DNA of 64,000 bases from Alphaproteobacteria bacterium (lineage in GTDB: Bacteria; Pseudomonadota; Alphaproteobacteria; JAJUGE01). Positions 45,518 to 55,206 of the stretch are shown piece by piece. The stretch covers positions 1 to 64,000 of the forward strand of contig JAJUGE010000008.1 in the NCBI GenBank assembly GCA_029268305.1, given 5' to 3'. The notes under the pieces were generated by a model. It was not told where the DNA came from, did no database searches, and was given only the letters and a program-made list of their open reading frames with translations. Numbering within the stretch: position 1 is the stretch's first letter; every line of letters starts with the position of its first letter. The position numbers and the translations under genes were made by a program.

Positions 45518-46191
45518 CGGGCATCTCCCACCGCGACGGCGCGGTTCACATATACGCCGGAGAGCTGTACGCGCTCCGGCGCGATCGGCTCAGCCTGGGT
45601 CTCGCGGACTTCGGCCACGGTGATGCGCGCCGCCGTTGCCATCGCAGGACCGAAATTGGCCTGAGCATGCCGGAAGATGACGTTGCCGTAGCGATCTGCG
45701 ACGTCGCCGCGGATCAGTGCGAGGTCGCCGGTGATGGCTGTCTCGAGCACGCAGTCGACGTCGCCGAACCGACGCACCTCCTTACCTGCAGCGAGGTCGG
45801 TGCCGAAGCCGACCGGCGTATAGAACGCCGGAATGCCGGCCCCGCCAGCGCGGATGCGCTCTGCGAAGGTGCCTTGCGGCAGGCACTCGAGCTCGATCTT
45901 TCCGTCCATCCACAGCTTCTCGAAGGGCGAGGGTTCCTTGCCCCGCCCACGCGCCGCGCTGCAGATCACCTTCTGCACCTGCCCGGCTTCGATCAGCTCG
46001 TGCGTGTAGGAAAAGGGGTGCGTGGCAGAGTTCACGACCAGGGTCAGGCCCTTGAGGTCGCGATCCCGCAACGCGCGAATCATGATGTTCGGAAATCCGG
46101 CGCCGCCGAATCCGGAAATGAGAACGGTTGCCCCGTCCTCGATGCCATCCAGCGCCTCGGCGGCCGAGGCGACTCTCTTGTCGATAGCCAT
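45514..46191 (-). CDS. 3-oxoacid CoA-transferase subunit A
   Basis: 225 residues. The alpha-subunit start AAEALDGIEDGATVLISGFGG carries the GxGG-type oxyanion loop (ISGFGGAGFPN). Other family segments are LTLVVNSATH and ELECLPQGTFAERIRAGGAG. Its ATGA stop/start overlap with the B subunit shows coupled translation. No ketone-body or aromatic genes flank it, so pathway is uncertain. Confidence 0.92.
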   Translation of the reverse strand: MAIDKRVASAAEALDGIEDGATVLISGFGGAGFPNIMIRALRDRDLKGLTLVVNSATHPFSYTHELIEAGQVQKVICSAARGRGKEPSPFEKLWMDGKIELECLPQGTFAERIRAGGAGIPAFYTPVGFGTDLAAGKEVRRFGDVDCVLETAITGDLALIRGDVADRYGNVIFRHAQANFGPAMATAARITVAEVRETQAEPIAPERVQLSGVYVNRAVAVGDAR

Positions 46192-46278
46192 TTCGCTCCA
46201 ACCTCTGGGGAGGCGCTACTTTCCCCGGGAGTCGGCGCAATCGCAAGAGGGATGACTGAAAATTCGCGCGGCCCTAGG

Positions 46279-46311
46279 CGGAGCGCATTGTGCTCCGTCC
46301 CCCGCCGGGGG
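46279..46311. terminator. tandem hairpins after the 24-residue peptide gene
   Basis: Two adjacent hairpins: CGGAGC/GCTCCG with a 7-nt loop (46279-46297) and CCCCC/GGGGG with a 3-nt loop (46299-46311). They lie 9-40 nt past the stop of the small minus-strand gene at 46320 and upstream of the CoA-transferase operon. The most likely role is termination of the small transcript. Confidence 0.5.
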
Positions 46312-46319
46312 CTCCTCGG

Positions 46320-46394
46320 TCAGGAAAGACCCAGGAAGGAGAGAATCGCGATGACGATGACGACGAGGCCGACGATATAGATGATGCTGTTCAT
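46320..46394 (-). CDS. 24-residue single-helix membrane peptide
   Basis: The peptide begins MNSIIYIVGLVVIVIA and is one hydrophobic helix from residue 3 to the end. The ATG at 46394 follows an excellent ribosome site (CCGGAGGAATCTT), and tandem hairpins follow the stop, so it is a self-contained small gene. The frame is open far upstream, to 46856, but that extension is antisense-like filler over the next gene. From memory, near-identical 24-residue peptides occur widely in alphaproteobacteria next to unrelated genes, which argues for a real, conserved product; function unknown. Confidence 0.72.
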   Translation of the reverse strand: MNSIIYIVGLVVIVIAILSFLGLS

Positions 46395-46450
46395 AAGATT
46401 CCTCCGGCAGTTCCTGACGCAGAACCACCGGAAGCGGCTTCTTGTTCCCT

Positions 46451-46801
46451 TTAGCCGCTCAACGCGTCCAGATTTAGTTCGACCTGCCGGCCGAGCCAGA
46501 GCGCGTGGCGTGTATGGTCGGCGATCGCATCCCCGGTGGTCGGGTGCACGAATATGACCAGACTGCCCCGATTCAGCGCCAGCCAGGGAACGAGCGAGCC
46601 GAACCGGTCCGGGTCGAACGCTATCTGATAGCTCCAACAAGGATGTGGGCCGACCGGCCTGTCGTGCCAGCGGCCCATCCGCAGTCCGCCGAATCGTTCC
46701 TCGATTGCAGCCCGCAGGTCCGCCGCCGCCGACTTGGTCTCCGCATTGTAATAGACGTGAGCGTGATACTCGGTGATCCGCTCGATCGGGGTTTCGATCA
46801 T
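46451..46801 (-). CDS. DOPA 4,5-dioxygenase family protein
   Basis: 116 residues, the normal length of this compact family. Metal-binding histidines are visible in ITEYHAHVYY, GPHPCWSYQIAF and LVIFVHPTTGDAIADHTRHA, and GSLVPWLALNRGSL is a family hallmark. In fungi and plants the enzyme opens the ring of DOPA; bacterial members are mostly uncharacterised and may act on other catechols. It stands between the small peptide gene and rhlE, on the same strand but with separate gaps. Confidence 0.88.
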   Translation of the reverse strand: MIETPIERITEYHAHVYYNAETKSAAADLRAAIEERFGGLRMGRWHDRPVGPHPCWSYQIAFDPDRFGSLVPWLALNRGSLVIFVHPTTGDAIADHTRHALWLGRQVELNLDALSG

Positions 46802-46886
46802 GGGCCATCTCCGTCGGGCCGGACGGCATCATAATGGATGCCGTCCGGATTCGCACGAACCCCGACAGTTTGGGAAGGCCCTTTGT

Positions 46887-48128
<1,242 letters not shown>

Positions 48129-48498
48129 GTGGTGTGAGTTCGCTTTCGGTCTGTGGATGAGACCGCGTTACCGCGCACCATGAGGGAAGCGCCGCATCGC
48201 GGGCGTCTGCCGGAACGTCCTCGTTCCGGTTGCCCGGCGTGCGCGCTGTGCGGCGGGCGGCATCTATTGGAATGATCTCGGGAACAAGCCGGCCGAAAGG
48301 CCGGAGCGCGCGGTCGCGAGAGACGGAGCGTCACTGCTCCTGACGTGCAAATGGCCTATGGCGGACCGACTGTCAACGTTATTGTGCGCTGCAGCGAAAA
48401 ATCTCCGCGGAGTTCGAGGAGCATTCGTGTCCCGGGAGGGTATTCACCTGAGCTAAGATGTTGGCAGGATCGAGGCGTCGCGAACCGGAGCGGGGGCA
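48129..48498. promoter_or_regulatory. divergent intergenic region with structured rhlE leader
   Basis: 370 bases between rhlE (minus) and the phosphatase gene (plus) with no gene. Two strong hairpins would lie in the rhlE 5' leader: CCGGAACG/CGTTCCGG with a TCCT loop (48210-48229) and CCGGCC/GGCCGG with a GAAA tetraloop (48289-48304). A TTGACA box on the minus strand around 48377-48382 is a possible rhlE -35 element, giving a leader of more than 200 nt. Confidence 0.4.
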
Positions 48499-49014
48499 AT
48501 GAAGATCGGACCGACGAGCAGCGGTCGGCGCCTCTACATCATGCGACACGCGAAGTCCTCCTGGAAGCTGCCGGACCTGCCGGATTTCGCGCGGCCCCTC
48601 AACGGGCGTGGACGTCGTGACGCTCCGCGGATGGGCCGCCTGATCGCGGAGGAGCACGGCCTTCCGGAGCTGGTGCTCTGCTCGGCTGCTCGCCGCTCGG
48701 TCGAAACCTATTGCGCCGTCGCGGGGGCCTGGACCGGCTGGCCCGAGCTGCGGGTCGATCCCGCGTTCTATGGGTGCGGTCCCGACGTGTGGCTGGATGC
48801 GCTCGTGGCGGTACCAGAGACGGTCGGCACCGTCATGCTCGTCGGCCACATGCCGGCGATGTGGGAGCTGTTGGTAGATCTGGTCGGGGCGAAGCATGCA
48901 CCCGACCGATTCCCGACGGCCGCGCTGGCCGTCGTGGAGTCGAATGCCCCATGGCCCGAGATCACATCGGCTGCCTGCCGGCTCCTCTCGTTCCAGATGC
49001 CCAGGGACCTGTAG
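48499..49014 (+). CDS. SixA-like histidine phosphatase
   Basis: 171 residues. The catalytic RHG-type motif is RHA in LYIMRHAKSSW near residue 15, and the second His is in MLVGHMPAMWELL. A stretch ARPLNGRGRRDAPRMGRLIA and PELVLCSAARRSVETY complete the SixA pattern. SixA-type enzymes dephosphorylate histidine on phosphotransfer proteins such as ArcB or NPr; other members have small-molecule substrates. It has a GGAG ribosome site and is convergent with the next gene. Confidence 0.9.
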   Translation: MKIGPTSSGRRLYIMRHAKSSWKLPDLPDFARPLNGRGRRDAPRMGRLIAEEHGLPELVLCSAARRSVETYCAVAGAWTGWPELRVDPAFYGCGPDVWLDALVAVPETVGTVMLVGHMPAMWELLVDLVGAKHAPDRFPTAALAVVESNAPWPEITSAACRLLSFQMPRDL

Positions 49015-49034
49015 GCGTCAGCGGGCGCGGCCGG

Positions 49035-49937
49035 TCACGCTCGACCGGATGGTCGGGCCAGCGAGCGGCCGAGCGCCTGCTCGTAGACGCGGACCACGGA
49101 ACTCGAATCGTCGCCACCCAGGCCGAGGCCGCGCGCGAGGCGCATCAGGTTGTGGGTCTGGGCACCGGCCGGGGTGGGCACACCCAGTTCGTCCGCCAGC
49201 TCGAGCGCCAGATGGAGGTCCTTGTAGGCGAGGTCGAGCGCGAACGCGGCCTCGTACTGCCCGGAGAGCGCCCGGTCGCCGAACTTCTGAAAGATGTGGC
49301 TGTTGCCGCTGCTGGTGCGGATCACGGTGGCGAGCTTGTGGAGATCGATGCCGGCGGCCGCACCCAGCATCAAACCTTCCGCGGCCGCCGCCATGTTGCA
49401 GAAGGCCATCATGTTGTTGACGAGCTTGGCGGTGGAGCCGGTGCCGACATCGCCCATGTGGATCGGGTTCGCCGCGAACGAGCGGAGCAGCGGCAGATGA
49501 GCTTCGAAGGCGGCATGATCGCCACCCACCATGATCGCGAGGGTTCCCGCCTCGGCCCCGACGACGCCGCCACTCACCGGCGCATCGAGCATGGTGATGC
49601 CTTTCGCGGCCAGTGCCTCTGCGATGCGGCGTGCGACGATCGGCGAGTTGGTGCTGAGGTCGAAATAAACGGTTCCCGGACGCGCGTGCTCGCCGATTCC
49701 CCCGGGACCCAGGGCGACCGCCTCGACGTCCGGGGGCTTCGGCAGCGAAGTCATCACCACGTCGGCATTCGCGACCGCCTCGGCGACGCTGCCGGCCGCC
49801 GTTCCGCCCACCTCGACGCAGCGCGCGAGCGCATCGGCGTTCAGGTCGAAGACCGCCACCTCGTGGTTGGTGTTCTTCACGATATTCCGGCACATGGGAC
49901 CACCCATGTTGCCGACGCCGATGAAGCCGATCTTCAT
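49035..49937 (-). CDS. beta-hydroxyacid dehydrogenase (HIBADH family)
   Basis: 300 residues from the ATG at 49937 (GAGGAGGGAG ribosome site); the open frame runs further upstream without coding character. Family landmarks: the NAD(P) fold start KIGFIGVGNMGGPM, the substrate-binding signature DAPVSGGVVGAEAGTLAIMV, and the catalytic Lys in GSTAKLVNNMM. Members oxidise 3-hydroxyisobutyrate, tartronate semialdehyde and similar acids. No valine or glyoxylate genes are adjacent, so the substrate is unassigned. Confidence 0.92.
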   Translation of the reverse strand: MKIGFIGVGNMGGPMCRNIVKNTNHEVAVFDLNADALARCVEVGGTAAGSVAEAVANADVVMTSLPKPPDVEAVALGPGGIGEHARPGTVYFDLSTNSPIVARRIAEALAAKGITMLDAPVSGGVVGAEAGTLAIMVGGDHAAFEAHLPLLRSFAANPIHMGDVGTGSTAKLVNNMMAFCNMAAAAEGLMLGAAAGIDLHKLATVIRTSSGNSHIFQKFGDRALSGQYEAAFALDLAYKDLHLALELADELGVPTPAGAQTHNLMRLARGLGLGGDDSSSVVRVYEQALGRSLARPSGRA

Positions 49938-50153
49938 GCGTTTCTCCCTCCTCGTGTGCCGTTCCGTCTTCGCCGGGACCGGGATGAACGTCGGCCGCCC
50001 TTCTGCTGCAAACTTTCCGCTCAACTAGGGTGCGGCGCAAGCGGTGCGTTGTGACGCTGCCCCGTGCCCTGGCCGCGCGCGCCCGCATCGACTATCCCGA
50101 CCCCGGCAGCTAGGCTGAGGCAGCCCACTCGCGAACGCCGGAGAGCAGGCCGC

Positions 50154-51440
50154 ATGCAGACGTCAGACCCGCGCTCGTGCGTGTGGAACGCTACGGCGAT
50201 CGCTGCGCCGGACACGCCGCCATTGCCCGGCGACACGGAGGCGGACGTCTGTGTGATCGGTGGCGGCTTCACTGGGTTGTCGGCAGCCCTGCACGCGGCC
50301 GAGGCGGGGGTGCGGACGGTGCTGCTGGAGGCTGCGGCACCGGGTTTCGGCGCTTCCGGCCGCAACAACGGCCAGGTGATCCCGGCCTACGTCCGCCATA
50401 ACCCGGACGACATCGTCGCGCTGTACGGGCCGGAATTGGGCGAGCGGATGAACGCCTGGGTCGCGGGCTCGGCCGATCTGGTCTTCGAGCTGATCCGGCG
50501 ACACCGGATCGAATGCGACGCCGTGCAGAACGGTTGGCTGCAGCCGGCGCACACGCTCGGGCGCATGCGCCTTGTCCTGAACAAGTACGAGCAGTGGATG
50601 CGCCGCGGCGCGCCGGTCGAGCTGATCGAGGACCGGGACGAGGTCGCGGCCATGACCGGCAGCCCGATCTATCACGGCGCGTGGCTGCATCGGGCAGGCG
50701 GGCACATCCAGCCGCTGAGCTTCGCCCGTGGCCTGGCGAGCGCGGCGATGGCGGCGGGTGCGGCAGTGCACGCCCGGTCTCCGGCCGTCGAGATCCGCCG
50801 CAATGGCGATCGCTGGCAGGTCCTGACACCGCGCGGCGCCGTTCTCGCCGACAGCGTGATCCTCGCGACCAACGCCTATACCGATCGTCTCTGGCCCGGG
50901 CTCCGCCAGAGCATCGTGCCGGTGCGATCGTTTCATGTTTCGACCGTCCCGCTCGCTGACGATGTCGCGCGCACGATTCTGCCCGGCGGCCAAGGCCTAT
51001 CCGATACGCGCCAGGCGCTCTGGGCGTTTCGCCTCGATCGTTGCAATCGGCTCGTCACCACGGCGACGCCACTGTTCACCGTCGGCGCGCGTGGCGTGCT
51101 GCGCCGTTCGACAGCTACCCGGCTACGCATCGCGTTTCCGCAGATCGGCGACGTCGCGCTCGAGTGCATTTGGGATGGAAAAGTGGCGATGACTGTCGAC
51201 CGTCTGCCGCGCTACCACGAGCTGGCACCGGCTCTCTACGCTGGTCTCGGCTACAGCGGCCGGGGCATCGCGATCGGCACGGCGATGGGCAAGCTGATGG
51301 CGGAGCGCGCGATCGGCCGATTGAACGAAGAGCTCCCGGTCCCGGTCTCCCCCGTGCAGGCGTTGCCGATGCACGACCTGCTCGTGCCGCTCAGCCGGAC
51401 CATGGTCCTGTTTTACAGATGGAAAGACGCGCGAGGCTGA
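50154..51440 (+). CDS. DadA-like FAD-dependent amine oxidoreductase
   Basis: 428 residues from the ATG at 50154. The FAD-binding motif is ADVCVIGGGFTGLSAALHAA with EA about 27 residues later, and GFGASGRNNGQVIPAY is typical of the PuuB/OrdL group that oxidises gamma-glutamylputrescine and secondary amines. The C-terminal segment GLGYSGRGIAIGTAMGKLM is the second flavin contact. It leaves only 1 nt before the next gene, so both may form an operon. Puu-pathway genes are not visible nearby. Confidence 0.9.
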   Translation: MQTSDPRSCVWNATAIAAPDTPPLPGDTEADVCVIGGGFTGLSAALHAAEAGVRTVLLEAAAPGFGASGRNNGQVIPAYVRHNPDDIVALYGPELGERMNAWVAGSADLVFELIRRHRIECDAVQNGWLQPAHTLGRMRLVLNKYEQWMRRGAPVELIEDRDEVAAMTGSPIYHGAWLHRAGGHIQPLSFARGLASAAMAAGAAVHARSPAVEIRRNGDRWQVLTPRGAVLADSVILATNAYTDRLWPGLRQSIVPVRSFHVSTVPLADDVARTILPGGQGLSDTRQALWAFRLDRCNRLVTTATPLFTVGARGVLRRSTATRLRIAFPQIGDVALECIWDGKVAMTVDRLPRYHELAPALYAGLGYSGRGIAIGTAMGKLMAERAIGRLNEELPVPVSPVQALPMHDLLVPLSRTMVLFYRWKDARG

Positions 51441-51441
51441 G

Positions 51442-52422
51442 ATGGCGGATGTCTTACGCATCGCGACCTTCAATCTCGAGAACCTGGACGACCGGGACGA
51501 CCTGAAGCCCTCCCTCGCGGATCGGATCCCGGTTCTGCGCCCGCAGCTCGAGTGGCTGGCGGCGGATGTCCTCTGTCTGCAGGAGGTGAATGGCCAACCG
51601 CACGAAAAGCACGCGCAACGTGGCCTCGAGGCGCTCGACCGGCTGATCGAAGGCACCAGCTACGCCGGCTTTCACCGCGCGATGACGACCAGTCCGAGCG
51701 GGGTTGCCATGGACGTCCACAACCTCGTCATTCTGAGCAGGCATCCAATCGTCGAAGCTCGACAGGTGCGGCATGAGGTCGTGCCCGCGCCGTCTTATCG
51801 AATGGTGACGGCCGAGCCGCCGGCCGAGGAGCCCGTGCCGGTCGAGTGGGACCGGCCGGCGCTGCACGTGAAGATCGACGTCGACGGTGAAGCGCTGCAC
51901 GTCTTCAACCTTCACCTGCGGGCACCCCGCGCGAGCTTCGTGCCCGGCCAGAAGATCGATGCCGCACGGTGGCGCACGATGCGCGGCTGGGCCGAGGGAT
52001 TCTTCATCGCGTCGATGAAGCGAACCGGCCAGGCGTGCGAGGTGAGGATGCTGATAGAGGAGCTGTTCGAGCACGACGAGACAGTCCGGGTGGCCGTCTG
52101 CGGTGACATGAATGCTGAAGCGTTCGAGATGCCGGTCCGGCTGATCCGCGGCGATATGTCTGATACCCGGGCGCCCGAGCTCGCCCGGCGCGTGCTCGTT
52201 CCCGCAGAAGACCGCGTGCCGGAGGACCGGCGATACAGCATCACACATGCGGGAAGGCACGCCATGTACGACCACATCCTCGTCTCGGCCACGCTTTCCG
52301 ACCGGCTGAGGAGTGTCGCGGTGGATAACGAGACGCTGCTCGACGAAGTCGGCGATGTCGGCGACCAGGCGGTGCCGCAGTCGTTTCACGCCCCCCTGGT
52401 GGCCGAGTTTACGTGGCCTTAA
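51442..52422 (+). CDS. endonuclease/exonuclease/phosphatase-family protein
   Basis: 326 residues. EEP-fold landmarks: IATFNLENLDD at the start, the metal-binding Glu in DVLCLQEVNGQ, VFNLHLRAPRA, VCGDMNAEAFEM, and the final His in QSFHAPLVAEF. Members hydrolyse phosphodiester or phosphate bonds in nucleic acids, lipids or inositol phosphates. There is no signal peptide, so it is cytoplasmic. It follows the DadA-like gene by 1 nt. Confidence 0.88.
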   Translation: MADVLRIATFNLENLDDRDDLKPSLADRIPVLRPQLEWLAADVLCLQEVNGQPHEKHAQRGLEALDRLIEGTSYAGFHRAMTTSPSGVAMDVHNLVILSRHPIVEARQVRHEVVPAPSYRMVTAEPPAEEPVPVEWDRPALHVKIDVDGEALHVFNLHLRAPRASFVPGQKIDAARWRTMRGWAEGFFIASMKRTGQACEVRMLIEELFEHDETVRVAVCGDMNAEAFEMPVRLIRGDMSDTRAPELARRVLVPAEDRVPEDRRYSITHAGRHAMYDHILVSATLSDRLRSVAVDNETLLDEVGDVGDQAVPQSFHAPLVAEFTWP

Positions 52423-52506
52423 GGCAGGAGCCGCCAAATTCGGCACGGTCCCGGGGTGGGGCGCGAAGTATCAGGAAGCCGGCCACCGATGCAGCCGTCA
52501 GGAGCC

Positions 52507-53493
52507 ATGCTCGATCCGTTCGGGAGCACCGACAGAATGGATCTGAAGCGCCGCCGCAACATCTCGATGTTGTATGGCGAGCAGCAGACCAGCCTCTCGA
52601 ACACGTTGCGTGCGGCGATGATGCGCGAGGGCTTCCACGACATCCGGGTCTTCGCGGACGGCGATGCCCTCGCCGAAGCGGTGCGCATGCTCGACCCCGA
52701 CATCATCCTCACTGATGTCGACCTGCCGGGTCGGGACCCCTGCCGCATGGTGAAGGAGATTCGTGAGGGGCGGCTGGGCCGGAATCCGTTCGTTCCGGTA
52801 ATTCTGACGACCTGGAACCCGCGCGAGAGTCTCGTGCAACGGGTCGTCGACTGCGGCAGCGACGACCTCCTCATCAAGCCGCTCTCGCCGAACCAGATTC
52901 TCATGCGGATCGGCCAGTTGGTGCACCGGCGGAAACCGTTCGTCGTCACGAGCGACTATATCGGCCCCGATCGGCGGAAAGCGCGCGAGGACGAGGGCGA
53001 CCTGCCGCGCCTGCAGGTGCCGAATACGCTGCGCGCCAAGGCGCTGGGGGAGACGGAGCCGTCGGAGCTGGACGAGACGATCGAGGCGGCGCTGAAGCAA
53101 ATCAACGAGCAGCGGCTGAAACGCCATTCGCTGGAGATCTCGTTCCTGGTGCAGATCGTGGTGCCGGCCTACCGTACAGGCACCGCCGATGCCGAGACGG
53201 AGGACCAGTTGCAGCGGATGCTGGCGGTCGGCGAGGATGCGTCGAGACGCCTTCGCGGGACGCGCTACGAGCATGTCTCCGAAATCTGCAGCACCCTCAG
53301 CATCGTCGCCGAACGCGTCACGCGCGACCATCCGACGCCCTCGGAAAAGGATCTGCAGCTTTTACCGCGGCTCGCCGAGGCAATGGTGATCGGCTTCAAT
53401 CCGGATCAGGACATCGACCGGCTGGCCCGCCAGATCACCGCCTCGGTCAAGGCCTATTTGAAGGAGAGCGGGCGAGCGGCTCGCGCGGTCTGA
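52507..53493 (+). CDS. orphan response regulator with a novel C-terminal domain
   Basis: 328 residues from the ATG at 52507 (AGGAG nearby); starts at 52456, 52489 or 52537 are possible. The REC domain (about 17-140) has the phospho-acceptor Asp70 in ILTDVDLPG, a Thr in VILTTWNP and the Lys in LLIKPLSP, but only one acidic residue (MLYGEQQ) where two normally bind Mg. A YIGPDRR motif follows the domain, as in many alphaproteobacterial regulators, then an all-helical C-terminus of about 150 residues with no DNA-binding or enzyme motif. No histidine kinase is adjacent. Confidence 0.82.
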   Translation: MLDPFGSTDRMDLKRRRNISMLYGEQQTSLSNTLRAAMMREGFHDIRVFADGDALAEAVRMLDPDIILTDVDLPGRDPCRMVKEIREGRLGRNPFVPVILTTWNPRESLVQRVVDCGSDDLLIKPLSPNQILMRIGQLVHRRKPFVVTSDYIGPDRRKAREDEGDLPRLQVPNTLRAKALGETEPSELDETIEAALKQINEQRLKRHSLEISFLVQIVVPAYRTGTADAETEDQLQRMLAVGEDASRRLRGTRYEHVSEICSTLSIVAERVTRDHPTPSEKDLQLLPRLAEAMVIGFNPDQDIDRLARQITASVKAYLKESGRAARAV

Positions 53494-53507
53494 CGGCGTC
53501 AGTCGCG
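53484..53507. terminator. hairpin between convergent genes
   Basis: CTGAC/GTCAG with a GGC loop, extended by CGCG/CGCG across a small internal loop, covers the stop of the response-regulator gene and reaches the stop of the convergent reductase gene 5 nt away. It is a modest bidirectional terminator candidate without T-tracts. Confidence 0.4.
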
Positions 53508-54452
53508 GCGGTGCGGCGCCCAAAAATCGATCTCCGGCCCCTTTGGCACGATCCCGGTCGGATTGATGGTCGCGTGGCTCCCATAGTAGTGCCGCTTGAT
53601 GTGGTCGAAATCGACGGTCTCCGCTACGCCCGGGACCTGATACAGGTCTCGTGTGTATGGCCAGAGGTTGGGATAGTCGATCAGCCGACGCCGGTTGCAC
53701 TTGAAGTGGCCGTAGTAGACCGGATCGAAGCGAACCAGCGTGGTGAAGAGGCGCCAGTCAGCTTCGGTGATGCGATCGCCGACCAGATAGCGGCTTCGCC
53801 CGAGCCGATGGTCGAGATCGTCCAGGGTGGCGAAGAGGGCGTCGAAGGCCTCTTCGTACGCCTCCTGCTTCGTTGCGAATCCGGCCTTGTACACACCGTT
53901 GTTGACGGTGTCGTAGACGACATCGTTCACGGCGTCGATGTCGGCACGCAACGCTTCCGGATAGAAGTCGAGATCCGGATTTCCGAACTCATCGAAGGCG
54001 CGGTTCAGCATCCGGATGATGTCACTCGACTCGTTGTTGACGATGGTCTGCCGTTGCTTGTCCCAGAGGACCGGCACCGTCACCCGCCCCGTATAGTCCG
54101 GCTTAGCTTTGGTGTAGATCTCGTAGAGGTAGCGGGCGCCGTTGACCGTGTCGGGTATACAGCCCGGGCCTTCGCTGAATTCCCAACCGTTGCTTCCCAT
54201 GTGCGGGTCGACGACCGAGAGACCGATCGCCTCCTCCAAACCTTTCAGCTTGCGGAAGATCAAGGCCCGGGATGCCCAAGGACAGGCTAGCGAGACATAC
54301 AGGTGGTACCGCCCGGGTTCGGCCTTGAAGCCGCTCGATCCGTCCGCCGTCACCCAATCGCGGAAGGCGGAGTCGGAGCGAACGAACTTCCCGCCCGTGC
54401 TTTCCGTGTCGTACCAGCGATCCTGCCACTTACCGTCGACGAGCAGTCCCAT
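53499..54452 (-). CDS. glutathionyl-hydroquinone reductase (YqjG/Ecm4 type)
   Basis: 317 residues, the normal length. The Xi-class GST active site is ACPWASRALIFRKLKG with catalytic Cys57. Other marks are SVVDPHMGSNGWEFSE, VPVLWDKQRQTIVNNESSDI and YGHFKCNRRRLIDYPNLWPY. It removes glutathione from glutathionyl-hydroquinones, returning hydroquinone. It lies 33 nt after wrbA on the same strand, so both quinone-handling enzymes are probably one operon, divergent from a LysR regulator. Confidence 0.94.
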   Translation of the reverse strand: MGLLVDGKWQDRWYDTESTGGKFVRSDSAFRDWVTADGSSGFKAEPGRYHLYVSLACPWASRALIFRKLKGLEEAIGLSVVDPHMGSNGWEFSEGPGCIPDTVNGARYLYEIYTKAKPDYTGRVTVPVLWDKQRQTIVNNESSDIIRMLNRAFDEFGNPDLDFYPEALRADIDAVNDVVYDTVNNGVYKAGFATKQEAYEEAFDALFATLDDLDHRLGRSRYLVGDRITEADWRLFTTLVRFDPVYYGHFKCNRRRLIDYPNLWPYTRDLYQVPGVAETVDFDHIKRHYYGSHATINPTGIVPKGPEIDFWAPHRRD

Positions 54453-54485
54453 GCTCCGTCTCCTTTCACGATCCGAGTTTGCGGC

Positions 54486-55088
54486 CTAAGCGGCGAGCTT
54501 CGCGGCCAGTTCCGCGACGTGCCGGCCCTGAAAGCGCGCGATTTGGAGCTCGTTCTCGGTCGGGGTGCGGCTGCCGTCGGCTGCGGCCAATGTCGATGCA
54601 CCATAAGGGGTGCCGCCGCTGACCTCGTCCATCTTCGTAAGCCCGGGGCACGAATACGGGACGCCCACGATGACCATGCCGTGGTGCAGCAATGTCGTGT
54701 GGAAAGAGGTGATCGTCGTCTCCTGGCCGCCGTGCTGCGAGGCAGTGCTGGTGAAGACGCTCCCCACCTTGCCGACGAGGGCACCGCGCTGCCATAGACC
54801 TCCGGTCTGATCGAGGAAGTTGCGCATCTGCGCCGCCATGTTGCCGAAACGGGTCGGCGTGCCGAAGATGATCGCGTCGTAGTCTGCGAGCTCGTCGACC
54901 TCGGCGACCGGCGCCGATTGATCCAACTTCGCACCCGCTTTTTCCGCGACTTCGCGCGGCATGATCTCGGGAACGCGCTTCACGGTCACCTCGGTCCCGT
55001 CGACGCTACGCGCGCCCTCTGCGATGGCTTCCGCCATGCGCTCTATGTGGCCGTACATGCTGTAATAGAGAACGAGAACCTTGCTCAC
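54486..55088 (-). CDS. wrbA: NAD(P)H:quinone oxidoreductase, WrbA
   Basis: 200 residues from the GTG at 55088; an ATG 6 nt upstream overlaps the AAGGGAG ribosome site and is less likely. FMN-binding segments are [40 protein letters not shown] and [17 protein letters not shown], all typical of the WrbA type IV family. It reduces quinones by two electrons and so avoids radical semiquinones. The downstream reductase for glutathionyl-hydroquinones fits the same stress. Confidence 0.95.
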   Translation of the reverse strand: MSKVLVLYYSMYGHIERMAEAIAEGARSVDGTEVTVKRVPEIMPREVAEKAGAKLDQSAPVAEVDELADYDAIIFGTPTRFGNMAAQMRNFLDQTGGLWQRGALVGKVGSVFTSTASQHGGQETTITSFHTTLLHHGMVIVGVPYSCPGLTKMDEVSGGTPYGASTLAAADGSRTPTENELQIARFQGRHVAELAAKLAA

Positions 55089-55151
55089 GAACATCTCCCT
55101 TTTGATGCGTCATTCGCCTGGACAAGGAGATATGGTTGGCTGGATCGGCTT

Positions 55152-55179
55152 ATAATCCGCCGAGCAGGCAGAAGATTAT
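55152..55179. promoter_or_regulatory. candidate LysR operator/promoter
   Basis: In the divergent gap between wrbA and the LysR gene there is an inverted repeat ATAATC (55152-55157) and GATTAT (55174-55179) with a 16-nt spacer. A TATAAT box (55151-55156) overlaps the left arm on the plus strand. This is where a LysR protein would be expected to bind to control both sides. Confidence 0.35.
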
Positions 55180-55206
55180 TTCGCGTGTGGAAACAGTGAG
55201 CGTTCC

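Noticed and set aside
46320-46856. 178-codon minus-strand frame ending in the 24-residue peptide
   Set aside because: Only the last 24 codons have a ribosome site and protein character; the rest overlaps the DOPA-dioxygenase-like gene in another frame.
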